From positions 62,001 to 126,000 of the forward strand of contig CAWVIZ010000009.1 in NCBI GenBank assembly GCA_963929535.1: 64,000 bases of DNA, given 5' to 3'. Source of the stretch: Pullilachnospira sp963929535. Lineage in GTDB: Bacteria > Bacillota > Clostridia > Lachnospirales > Lachnospiraceae. Under the pieces are notes generated by a model, which saw only the letters and a list, made by a program, of their open reading frames with translations, was not told the DNA's origin and did no database searches. Below, piece by piece: positions 43,805-52,076 of the stretch (positions are counted from its first letter, which is position 1; each line of letters begins with the position of its first letter). A program made the position numbers and the translations under genes.

Positions 43805-45889
43805 TCATAAATCCTCTTCCCGGGTAAGATTGGGCTCGCAGCAGGCGCAGTCCCTGGGAAGTTCAAAGGTGATATCGTCAAAAAAGATAGCGTCATCCTT
43901 CCCCAGCGCTCCGGGAATTATAGAAAAGGTGTTGGAAATTCCATCCTGGGCATCCTTAAAGGGCAGCTTGGATACAGAGCTTAAGGAAGCCACCGCTCCC
44001 TTGCTGTCCCGGTGATGCATGGGATTGGCTCCCGGCGCGAAGGGCTGTCCCGCCTTCCGGCCGTCGGGAGTGGATCCCGTATTCTTTCCATATACCACGT
44101 TGGAGGTGATGGTCAGGATGGAGGTGGTGGGGATCCCTCCCCGGTAGGTGTGATTTCCCTTGATATACTTCATAAAATCATGGACCACGTCATAGGCGAT
44201 CTGATCCGCCCGGTCATCATCATTTCCATATTTGGGGAAGTCTCCCTCAATCTCATAATCCACCACGATCCCGTTCTCATCCCGAACCGTTTTTACCCGG
44301 GCATATTTGATGGCGGACAGGGAATCCGCCACCACGGACAGCCCTGCGATTCCCGTGGCAAACCAGCGGGTTACCTTTCTATCGTGAAGCGCCATCTGCA
44401 GACGTTCATAGCAGTATTTGTCGTGCATATAGTGGATGATGTTCAGAGCGTTGACGTACACCTGCGCCAGCCATTTCATCATGTCATGGAATTTTTCCAT
44501 CACCTCATCGTAATCCAGATATTCCGATGTGATGGGGCGGAACTTGGGTCCCACCTGTTTTTTGGACACCTCGTCCACACCGCCGTTGATAGCGTAAAGC
44601 AGGCACTTGGCCAGATTGGCCCGGGCGCCGAAGAACTGCATTTCTTTTCCCAGCCGCATGGAGGAGACGCAGCAGGCGATGGCGTAATCATCGCCGTGGG
44701 TTACCCGCATCAGATCATCGTTCTCGTACTGAATGGAGGAGGATGCGATGGAGGTCTTGGCGCAGAAACGCTTGAATTTTTCCGGAAGGCGGGTGGACCA
44801 CAGTACGGTCAGGTTGGGCTCCGGAGCAGTCCCCAGATTTTCCAGGGTGTGCAGATACCGGAAAGACATCTTGGTAACCAGCGTCCGTCCATCGATCCCC
44901 ATACCTCCGATGGATTCCGTCACCCAGGTGGGATCTCCTGAAAACAGAGAGTTATATTCCGGTGTTCTGGCGAATTTCACCATCCGCAGCTTCATGATAA
45001 AATGATCGACGAATTCCTGGATCTGCTCTTCGGTAAAGGTACCGTTCTTCAGATCCCTCTCCGCGTAAATATCCAGGAAGGTGGAGGTTCTTCCCAGGGA
45101 CATGGCGGCTCCGTTCTGCTCCTTGATGGCTGCCAGATAGCCGAAGTACAGCCACTGGATAGCCTCCTGTACATTCCGGGCAGGCTGGGAGATGTCGTAT
45201 CCATAGATCGCGCCCAGCTCCTTTAATTCCTTCAAAGCCCGGATCTGTTCGGAAAGTTCTTCTCTCTCCCGGGTCACATCAGAGTACATGATCGTCCTGG
45301 TGGAATCCTTCTGATTCTGCTTATCCTCGATCAGCCGGTCCACACCGTACAGAGCCACTCTCCTGTAATCTCCGATGATCCGTCCTCTTCCGTAAGCATC
45401 CGGAAGCCCCGTGATGATATGGCTGGAACGGCAGGCGCGCATCTCCGGCGTATAGGCGTCAAACACCCCATCGTTGTGGGTCTTTCTGTGCTTGGTGAAA
45501 AATTCCACCACCTGGGGATCCACCTGATATCCGTATGCTTCGCAGGCTTTCACCGCCATCCGGATCCCTCCGTAGGGCTGCAGCGACCGTTTCAGAGGCT
45601 TATCGGTCTGAAAACCTACGATCGTCTCCTTTTCCCTGTCCAGATATCCCGGCCCGTGGGAAGTGATGGTGGAAATGATTTTGGTGTCCATATCCAGGAC
45701 TCCGCCTTTTTCACGCTCCTCCTTCATCAGCCCCAGCACCTGCTCCCAGAGATCCCGGGTGGCTTTCGTGGGACCGGAAAGAAAGGCTTCGTCCCCTTCA
45801 TAAGGAGTATAGTTCTTCTGGATAAAGTCTCTGACATTGATCTCCTTTTCCCAGATACCCTCCCGGAATGATTCCCATTCTTTTCGCAT
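43805..45889 (-). CDS. pflB: Pyruvate formate-lyase core, lacking the glycyl-radical domain
   Basis: 694 residues. Converts pyruvate and CoA to acetyl-CoA and formate. Cys406-Cys407 (YAIACCVSS) are the catalytic pair, and the whole (alpha/beta)10 barrel is present to GISNTFSIIPGALGKD. Where the C-terminal radical loop should come, the protein instead ends FFDDITFELPRDCACCEPNLTREEDL (in pieces), a Cys-rich tail. The glycyl domain is encoded by the next gene. 694 + 80 residues equals a normal PFL plus ~15. AGGAGG precedes the start. Confidence 0.94.
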   Translation of the reverse strand: MRKEWESFREGIWEKEINVRDFIQKNYTPYEGDEAFLSGPTKATRDLWEQVLGLMKEEREKGGVLDMDTKIISTITSHGPGYLDREKETIVGFQTDKPLKRSLQPYGGIRMAVKACEAYGYQVDPQVVEFFTKHRKTHNDGVFDAYTPEMRACRSSHIITGLPDAYGRGRIIGDYRRVALYGVDRLIEDKQNQKDSTRTIMYSDVTREREELSEQIRALKELKELGAIYGYDISQPARNVQEAIQWLYFGYLAAIKEQNGAAMSLGRTSTFLDIYAERDLKNGTFTEEQIQEFVDHFIMKLRMVKFARTPEYNSLFSGDPTWVTESIGGMGIDGRTLVTKMSFRYLHTLENLGTAPEPNLTVLWSTRLPEKFKRFCAKTSIASSSIQYENDDLMRVTHGDDYAIACCVSSMRLGKEMQFFGARANLAKCLLYAINGGVDEVSKKQVGPKFRPITSEYLDYDEVMEKFHDMMKWLAQVYVNALNIIHYMHDKYCYERLQMALHDRKVTRWFATGIAGLSVVADSLSAIKYARVKTVRDENGIVVDYEIEGDFPKYGNDDDRADQIAYDVVHDFMKYIKGNHTYRGGIPTTSILTITSNVVYGKNTGSTPDGRKAGQPFAPGANPMHHRDSKGAVASLSSVSKLPFKDAQDGISNTFSIIPGALGKDDAIFFDDITFELPRDCACCEPNLTREEDL

Positions 45890-45903
45890 ATATATCCTCC
45901 TTT

Positions 45904-45919
45904 GTTAGCGTTTTCTAAC
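45904..45919 (-). promoter_or_regulatory. Operator-like dyad in the pfl leader
   Basis: GTTAGCGTTTTCTAAC is a perfect GTTAG-N6-CTAAC dyad, within TTGTTAG...CTAACTTG; it resembles a redox-repressor (Rex-like) site but the spacing does not match the TTGTTAA-N4-TTAACAA consensus. Confidence 0.4.
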
Positions 45920-45929
45920 TTGCTGTGTC

Positions 45930-45958
45930 ATTATATAGTATTCTTTTTCTTTCGTCAA
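45930..45958 (-). promoter_or_regulatory. Strong pfl promoter
   Basis: TTGACG (45953-45958), 17-bp spacer, perfect TATAAT (45930-45935) on the minus strand, about 40 nt before the PFL start. Confidence 0.85.
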
Positions 45959-46025
45959 TACTATATATTGTATCTATTCGCAAACAATTCTATTCAGGAG
46001 AATACTGGTTATCGGAATGCGGAAT

Positions 46026-47060
46026 TTATAAATAGGAGATGCTGAGCTTATCGCTTTTTAAGGATACCTCCGCCATACCTCCGCAGATCACAGGCATCAT
46101 GGGCGGCAGGTGGCCCAGATCCACATCCATGATCACCGGAAGGTGATATTCCGCCAGAAGATCGCATACAGCGTGATACTGATCCAGCCCCAGAAGCGTC
46201 TGCCCGAAACAGGCCGGACGGCCGATGAGAAAGCCTCTGGCATACTGGAACCATCCGGCATGCTGCATCTGCCAGATGGCTCTCCGAATGGCCATCACGC
46301 TCAGATCACAGGATTCCAGGAACCAGAGGATCCCGTCATCCTGATACCGCCGGGAGAATTCATTTACCCGGTCGTATCCGGTACCCAGAAGAGTCACCAG
46401 ACAATCCATGCATCCGCCCAGGAGTCTTCCTCTGATCTCCACATCCTCACCGGTCCGTTCTTTTCCGTCCAGAAACCAGCGGATCCGGGAGGGCTCTGTC
46501 ACCTGATAAGGCGCCAGGGGATCTGTTTCGTTTTTCATACTTTCCTTTTCCCACATTCCGTATCCGGAAAAACTTCTTTTTTCACCGGTAAGAAGCTGAT
46601 AGGCATCCCGGATAGCCGGATGCCAGGGCTCCATGCCGAAAGCTCCCGCGCACGGCCCATAGATGGAAGCCACGTCACACAGAGTTGGGAGCAGAAAAGT
46701 AAAATTGGTGTTGTCCGAGTAGCCCATATACCATTTGGGCTGTGCCTGGCGGATCTTATCGAAATCGATGAAATCCAGGATCTCACACATCAGTTCCCCG
46801 CCTCCGCAGGAAATGACCGCGTCAATCTCCTGATTCGTATAAATCTCCTCCAGCTCTTTCCCGCAGGATCGGGGCGTACTGCTTATGCCAATACCGTCTG
46901 ACGCATAGCAGTTGGGACCCAGAACCAGGGAATGTCCCAGACCGCGGAATACATCGCAGGCATGATCAAAGGCACTGCGGTACGGTTCCTGGGCGCATCC
47001 GAAGGAAGGTGCCGCAAATCCGATCGTTCCATTGGGTTTCAGATTTTCCGGGTAGTGCAT
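46026..47060 (-). CDS. S66 family LD-carboxypeptidase-like protein
   Basis: 344 residues. Serine peptidase fold: nucleophile Ser in GYSDNTN, Glu in ILWFLESCD and His in DVDLGHLPPMMP, the Ser-Glu-His set of LD-carboxypeptidases (LdcA, MccF). FAAPSFG at the N-terminus is typical. These cut L,D peptide bonds in murein or detoxify peptidyl nucleotides; which applies is not clear. Starts 17 nt downstream of the Nif11-like gene. Confidence 0.92.
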   Translation of the reverse strand: MHYPENLKPNGTIGFAAPSFGCAQEPYRSAFDHACDVFRGLGHSLVLGPNCYASDGIGISSTPRSCGKELEEIYTNQEIDAVISCGGGELMCEILDFIDFDKIRQAQPKWYMGYSDNTNFTFLLPTLCDVASIYGPCAGAFGMEPWHPAIRDAYQLLTGEKRSFSGYGMWEKESMKNETDPLAPYQVTEPSRIRWFLDGKERTGEDVEIRGRLLGGCMDCLVTLLGTGYDRVNEFSRRYQDDGILWFLESCDLSVMAIRRAIWQMQHAGWFQYARGFLIGRPACFGQTLLGLDQYHAVCDLLAEYHLPVIMDVDLGHLPPMMPVICGGMAEVSLKSDKLSISYL

Positions 47061-47076
47061 AAAATCTCCTTTCTGT

Positions 47077-47373
47077 TCAGTCTCTGCTGCCGAGACTTGC
47101 CAGCATCATTTCGTAGAAATCATCCTCTCCCTCCAGAAGCGGAGAATTCTCCCCGCCTCCGTTGGTGCTGCGGCGCATAGCAGCGTAAAACGCTTCCCCC
47201 GCCTGCACCACTTCCATGGGATACAGCTCATATCCCGCTTCCCTGCAGATCCGGCAGAAAGCTTCCAGAGGATTTTTCTCTTTGGCAGAGTCCAGAAGCC
47301 TCCGGCGCAGCTTCTCATCTTCCAGTGCTTTTTGCTGGATCTCATCCAGCATTTCCGCTGTACTCATATTCAC
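47077..47373 (-). CDS. Nif11-like small protein
   Basis: 98 residues. EIQQKALEDEKLRRRLLDSAKEKNPLEAFCRICREAGYELYP (in pieces) fits the Nif11 helical domain, found as leader of some ribosomal peptides. The C-terminal part NGGGENSPLLEGEDDFYEMMLASL has a GG and acidic segment but no Cys/Thr-rich core. It overlaps the DUF4037 stop by 4 nt. Function unknown; could be a peptide precursor without its maturase. Confidence 0.7.
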   Translation of the reverse strand: MNMSTAEMLDEIQQKALEDEKLRRRLLDSAKEKNPLEAFCRICREAGYELYPMEVVQAGEAFYAAMRRSTNGGGENSPLLEGEDDFYEMMLASLGSRD

Positions 47374-48479
47374 CGCTCCTTCTCATTGATCAGAGCTTCG
47401 TAAAAAGCCCGAATTCCCGTTCTGTATTCCGGGTGATCTGTAACCGCAGTAAAATTGGCCACCTCCGAGAGAGTTCCCACAAGAGGCATTTTCTCAAAAA
47501 CAGTACCTTGAAGCTTTCTCTGTACCGCCGCAGCGGCCCGGTCCGCCCAGATCACCCGGATGTCTCTGTTAAAATATTTCTCAACTGCCGTGGACACCGG
47601 TTCCGTGATCGCCTGTTCATTGTGAAGAACAGCCGTCAGACGCTGAGCCTCCACCAGATGCTCCTCCCGGCTTCTGATATCCGGAGCAGTCAGTGCCAGA
47701 CGGATCTGTTCCTTGAGCCTGGAATCCACCGGCAGCCCGGAAAATGCCGTCCCGAACCATTTGCTGTAGGGGGCATATCTGCGGCAGTAGAGAAAGGCCA
47801 GCCTCATCAGCCGTTCCGCGATCCTTCCGCAGGCCAGTACAGAGCCGGCCTCATCCCCCACATCGGCGCAGCGGCGGACAAACGCCTGCTCCTCTGCCGC
47901 CAGCGACCAGTTGGAAGCGATCAGGTACAGCCTGACTGATTCCGGATAATATTCCAGAGCTTTCCAGTGCTCCCCGATTCCCAGATCGTCCCGGAAGAAT
48001 TTTCCGCAGGTCAACGCCAGAAGCTTATGCTCTGAAAGGGAAAGCCAGTCCAGCTCTGTCATAAGCTCCGGCTGAGAATATCCCAGATACTCCTGCAGGT
48101 ATTCCGTTTCCGTATAAGGAAAGATCAGAGGGGAAATCCGTCCTCCGGACACATACACAGCATGCCTGACCCCGTGGTCGTTGGGATCAGGCTGGGAAAA
48201 GTTTACGGAAAATCCCCGGTATACAGGCGGAAGCTCCCGGGAAAACATCTCCATGATCTCAGCCTTTTTCCCGGAGTCCTCCGGTTTAAGAAACAGATAA
48301 AATCTGGGCCCCCACATATGATCTGAGGACACCGGATCATCGTATCCCAGCACATCCGATCCGAAGCCCACAAGCCCTGCGGAAAAGGGCAGCCCGGGAT
48401 ACCGCTTTTCCAGCAGAGGCTCTGCGATTTCCTGGAAAAAGCCCTCGGAAAGCTCCATTCCCTTGATGAATTCTGCCAT
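47370..48479 (-). CDS. DUF4037 domain protein
   Basis: 369 residues. GFGSDVLGYDDPVSSDHMWGPRFYLFL near the N-terminus and LDWLSLSEHKLLALTCGKFFRDDLG are typical of DUF4037, a nucleotidyltransferase-like fold (the GS-x-D-x-D arrangement is visible in GSDVLGYDDPVSSDH). Function unknown. Start at 48479 chosen on position right after the AKR stop (14 nt); ribosome site GGAGGA. Confidence 0.8.
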   Translation of the reverse strand: MAEFIKGMELSEGFFQEIAEPLLEKRYPGLPFSAGLVGFGSDVLGYDDPVSSDHMWGPRFYLFLKPEDSGKKAEIMEMFSRELPPVYRGFSVNFSQPDPNDHGVRHAVYVSGGRISPLIFPYTETEYLQEYLGYSQPELMTELDWLSLSEHKLLALTCGKFFRDDLGIGEHWKALEYYPESVRLYLIASNWSLAAEEQAFVRRCADVGDEAGSVLACGRIAERLMRLAFLYCRRYAPYSKWFGTAFSGLPVDSRLKEQIRLALTAPDIRSREEHLVEAQRLTAVLHNEQAITEPVSTAVEKYFNRDIRVIWADRAAAAVQRKLQGTVFEKMPLVGTLSEVANFTAVTDHPEYRTGIRAFYEALINEKER

Positions 48480-48493
48480 ATCCTCCTCCTGTC

Positions 48494-49642
48494 TTACTTC
48501 CCTGAAAACAGACGCTCTGCTTTCTCCATCCGGTCCGCCACTGAAACCCCGAAGGGACATCTCTCCTCGCATCCCCTGCAGCCGATGCAGTCCGCCCCAT
48601 TGGCGGCAAGCTCCTGGTAATGGGCTCTCACTGTGGCGGGAACCGTATCCTGCATCAGAGCCAGGTCATACAGCTTATTCACCATGGCAATGTCGATCCC
48701 GGCAGGACAGGGAGCGCAGTGACCGCAGTAGGTACACTGCCCGGAATAGGCATGCATGGGCGCGCCTGCCAGCACCGTGGCATAATCCTTTTCCTCCTCC
48801 GCAGCAGTCTCATAGGCTACCGCAGCGTCCACATGCGCTGTGGAATCGTAACCCACCAGTATGCTGGCCACTGCCGGACGGGTCAGGGCATAGTGAATGC
48901 ACTGCACCGGAGTCAGTGCCACACCGAAGGGTGATGTCTTGGCGTCAAACAGACGTCCGCCTGCATATCCTTTCATCACCGTGATGCCCACGCCTCTCTG
49001 CTCGCAGATCCGGTACAGCTCGGCCCGCTCCGAATCGATGCCGCCTACTTTTTCATCGTAATTTTCCTTAAAGTAATCGTTCAGATCCTCCGTAGCCGGA
49101 AGCATGTCAAAGGCGGGATTGACACTGAACAGGATCATCTCGATCTTCCCGCTCTCGGCAGCCAGCCGTGCCACCACCGGATTGTGAGTACTCATGCCGA
49201 TGTGGCGGATCACGCCTTTTTCCTTCAGAGACTCGGCATAGGCGTAAAATTCTCCCTCCATGATCCGGAAAAACTCCGCCTCTTCATCCACAAAGTGGAT
49301 CATTCCCAGATCAATGTAATCCGTTTCCATCCGTTCCAGAAGATCCTGAAAGGCCGCTTCCGCCTTGTCCAGCTCCCTTGTCTTTACATACTGTTCGTCC
49401 TGCCAGGTGGAACCCAGGTGCCCCTGGATGATCCATTTTTCCCGGTTTCCCCGAATGGCAGCTCCAATATTGGACCGTACATTGGGTTCCGACATCCAGC
49501 AGTCCAGGATGTTGATCCCCTTTGCCTGGCAGTGCCCGATGATCTGACAGACCTCCTCCCGGCTGTGACGCTCCAGCCACTCTCCGCCCAGACCGATCTC
49601 ACTTACCTGCAGTCCTGTATTCCCCAGTGTTCTGTATCTCAT
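48494..49642 (-). CDS. Aldo/keto reductase with C-terminal [4Fe-4S] domain
   Basis: 382 residues. TIM barrel with RTLGNTGLQVSEIGLGG opening, then C-terminal ferredoxin-like cysteines CTYCGHCAPCPAG and CIGCRGCEERCPFG. The AKR family of anaerobes with Fe-S tails has no known substrate. GGGGGAAT precedes the ATG. A second, separate protein of this kind lies at 59397. Confidence 0.9.
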   Translation of the reverse strand: MRYRTLGNTGLQVSEIGLGGEWLERHSREEVCQIIGHCQAKGINILDCWMSEPNVRSNIGAAIRGNREKWIIQGHLGSTWQDEQYVKTRELDKAEAAFQDLLERMETDYIDLGMIHFVDEEAEFFRIMEGEFYAYAESLKEKGVIRHIGMSTHNPVVARLAAESGKIEMILFSVNPAFDMLPATEDLNDYFKENYDEKVGGIDSERAELYRICEQRGVGITVMKGYAGGRLFDAKTSPFGVALTPVQCIHYALTRPAVASILVGYDSTAHVDAAVAYETAAEEEKDYATVLAGAPMHAYSGQCTYCGHCAPCPAGIDIAMVNKLYDLALMQDTVPATVRAHYQELAANGADCIGCRGCEERCPFGVSVADRMEKAERLFSGK

Positions 49643-49690
49643 ATAAATTCCCCCTGTTTTATAGTTTTGGTTATGAAAGCGCAGGATCTT

Positions 49691-50497
49691 TTACAGCCAT
49701 GTCACCTGCGGCGTCTTTTTCGGCGCCGTCCGGCGGTAATGAACCCTTGGATAACCGGCCAGCATACACATCTGGATCTGCTGATCGCCGATCCCCAGAA
49801 ACTCCCGTACTCTGGGAAGACGCGAGGAGATTCTTGTCAGATAGCCATTATACATAAATCCTAGCCCCAGTGAGCATCCCACCAGTTCCATACACTGGGC
49901 CGCCAGTCCCGCGTCAAAGGAGTGATCCCCCAGAAGATAGATCACCGCCGGCGCGTTGCGGAACAGCATCTCCTCTTCCTGGGCGGCTTCCCGGTTATTG
50001 TAAAATTTCCGGACAGTCTGAAGGAACGGATCCTCCTCTTCCGCGCCGGAAGCATTTTTCAGAAGCTCTTCCATACCTTCAAAAACCAGCCGCTTCAGTT
50101 CCTGCTGTTTTTCCTGTACGAATACGTAGGAAATTTCCTGCCGGTTCGCAGCCGTAGCCGCATGCGCCCCCGCCTCAGCCAGAAGCTTCAGTTTCTCCTG
50201 TTCAACAGGATGCTTCCCGTAATTTCGCACGCTTCTGCGGAATTTCACATTCAGAAGCATACGCTCCCAGTCCACACCGGATCTGGACGGATCGTATTCC
50301 ACAGGCAGATCTTCGTAGGCAGGAATGGAGACTGCTCCTGCCGGACAGACCGCCACACAGTGGCCGCACAGAAAACAGGACCCGGAAAGCTCCATTCCTT
50401 CCGGCCCCCTGGTGATGGCCCGCCGGATACAATCTCTGGCGCAGGCGCCGCAGGAAATACATTTACTGTGATCAAAGATTACCGTCTGTTTTTCCAT
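49691..50497 (-). CDS. Ferredoxin-nitroreductase fusion protein
   Basis: 268 residues. Two N-terminal [4Fe-4S] motifs (CISCGACARDCIRRA, CFLCGHCVAVCPAGA) then a nitroreductase flavin domain (RRSVRNYGKHPVEQEKLKLLAEAGAHAATAANRQ in pieces, and LVGCSLGLGFMYNGYL near the end). Probably a flavin reductase fed by ferredoxin. Start at 50497 after GAAAGGGG; the 16-codon extension is rejected. Between the CoA-transferase and AKR genes. Confidence 0.9.
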   Translation of the reverse strand: MEKQTVIFDHSKCISCGACARDCIRRAITRGPEGMELSGSCFLCGHCVAVCPAGAVSIPAYEDLPVEYDPSRSGVDWERMLLNVKFRRSVRNYGKHPVEQEKLKLLAEAGAHAATAANRQEISYVFVQEKQQELKRLVFEGMEELLKNASGAEEEDPFLQTVRKFYNNREAAQEEEMLFRNAPAVIYLLGDHSFDAGLAAQCMELVGCSLGLGFMYNGYLTRISSRLPRVREFLGIGDQQIQMCMLAGYPRVHYRRTAPKKTPQVTWL

Positions 50498-50548
50498 TTC
50501 TATCCCCTTTCTTTTCACATACCGCTTCCGCAGTCCGCCCATCATCGG

Positions 50549-52060
50549 TTACTGCTCCACCTCAAAGGGCAGCCGGGAGAGAATGTCCTTTTCCACATCA
50601 ATCCCCGGATATACCTCCACCAGCTTAAGACCCTTGGGAGTCAGGCGGAAGACACAGCGCTCCGTCACGTACAATACCTTCTGGCCGTTGGCGATGGCCC
50701 GTTTTGCCGAAAAACTGATGCTCCGCACCTTGTCCACGAATTTGGGAATGGCGCCCTCTCTCTGAATGGTCACCACATTCTTTTTCTGAGCAACCTCCAG
50801 GCCTTTTGTATTAAAGGTCATGCAGAAGACAACAGTGGGGGTTTTGGCCGTGATATTGGCAAAACCGCCGATTCCGGAAAATGCGCCTGTTCCCCGGTGG
50901 GAATTGACATTTCCCTCTTTGTCTACTTCCAGGGCGCCCATAAAACAGATGTCCAGCCCTCCGTTATCATAGAGGTCAAACTGATTGGCCATATCGTAAA
51001 CGGAAGATGCGCCGATCATAGCCCCAAAAACCTTTCCGGAAACGGGAAACCCTCCGATGCCGCCGGACTCCACAGTGAGTGTGACCGCATCCAGCATACC
51101 GCTTTTCCTGGTATGCCTGGAAACCATTTCCGGAAGACCGATCCCGATATTCACGATATCGTCCACCCGCAGTTCCCTGGCCGCCCTTCTTCCGATGATA
51201 TTTCCTGCTGTGCTGTTTTTGGACTGCATGGCGGAAACGGTATCTATTTTCTCATTCCACATGCTCCAGTCCTCATAAGGGATCTCAAAGCTTCCGGTCA
51301 GAGCCGCATAAGCTTCGTTCCGTTCTTCCGGCTCAGCCACCACAATGGCATCCACCAGACAGCCGGGAATAATGGCGTTTCTGGGCCGGGAAGGAGTATC
51401 CACCAGGCGGTCCACCTGCACGATCACCTTGCCCCGGTTGGCCTTTACCGCCTGGCAGATGGACAGAGCGTCGCCGGACATGAACATATCGTCAAAAGAA
51501 ATATTTCCCTTGCGGTCCGCCGCAGTGCCTTTGATCAGCGCAACGGTGATTTTTGGCAGTTTGTAGTAGAGAAATTCTTCCCCGTCCACCTCCACATACC
51601 TGACCAGAGAATCGTCAATGGAGATCCGGTTGATGCCGGGTCCTTCCTTTCTGGGATCCACAAAGATATCCAGCCCCACCTTGGAGAGAGCCCCCGGAAG
51701 TCCGCTGGCCTGAGCGCGTATGGCATGGGAGATACAGCCAAGGGGAAGGTTGTACGCCTCGAAACGGTCCTCCAGCACCAGCTTTTTTGTACTGAGCATG
51801 GCGCCGAAATGGCCGCAGATCAGCCGGTCCACCGCCCCCTCCCGAATATACCCTTCCGCATTGCGTTCCTCGTCCCAGACGCCGAATCCGGCGCTGGAGA
51901 TGACCGTCAGATGCCGGGGCGACTGCATCCGCTGATACCTCCGGTAAATGGCCTCGTGAAGCTCCAACGGATTCTCAATACCCACAAAAGAATTGACGCA
52001 GATGCAGTCCCCGTCCCGGATCAGGCGAATGGCCTCATCCGCACTCATGATTTCATACAT
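50549..52060 (-). CDS. Acyl-CoA : carboxylate CoA-transferase, family I (fused alpha-beta)
   Basis: 503 residues, both halves in one chain. Alpha-like N-half with SADEAIRLIRDGDCICVNSFVG; beta-like C-half with the catalytic Glu in TLTVESGGIGGFP (~340). Resembles propionate/acetoacetate CoA-transferases of anaerobes. GGGGAA precedes the ATG. With the redox genes downstream it suggests a fermentation step, but the substrate cannot be assigned. Confidence 0.92.
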   Translation of the reverse strand: MYEIMSADEAIRLIRDGDCICVNSFVGIENPLELHEAIYRRYQRMQSPRHLTVISSAGFGVWDEERNAEGYIREGAVDRLICGHFGAMLSTKKLVLEDRFEAYNLPLGCISHAIRAQASGLPGALSKVGLDIFVDPRKEGPGINRISIDDSLVRYVEVDGEEFLYYKLPKITVALIKGTAADRKGNISFDDMFMSGDALSICQAVKANRGKVIVQVDRLVDTPSRPRNAIIPGCLVDAIVVAEPEERNEAYAALTGSFEIPYEDWSMWNEKIDTVSAMQSKNSTAGNIIGRRAARELRVDDIVNIGIGLPEMVSRHTRKSGMLDAVTLTVESGGIGGFPVSGKVFGAMIGASSVYDMANQFDLYDNGGLDICFMGALEVDKEGNVNSHRGTGAFSGIGGFANITAKTPTVVFCMTFNTKGLEVAQKKNVVTIQREGAIPKFVDKVRSISFSAKRAIANGQKVLYVTERCVFRLTPKGLKLVEVYPGIDVEKDILSRLPFEVEQ

Positions 52061-52076
52061 AGCTGTGTTTCCCCTT

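Noticed and set aside
45904..45919. Rex operator of pfl
   Set aside because: The dyad is GTTAG-N6-CTAAC, which does not match the Rex spacing; kept only as an operator-like site.
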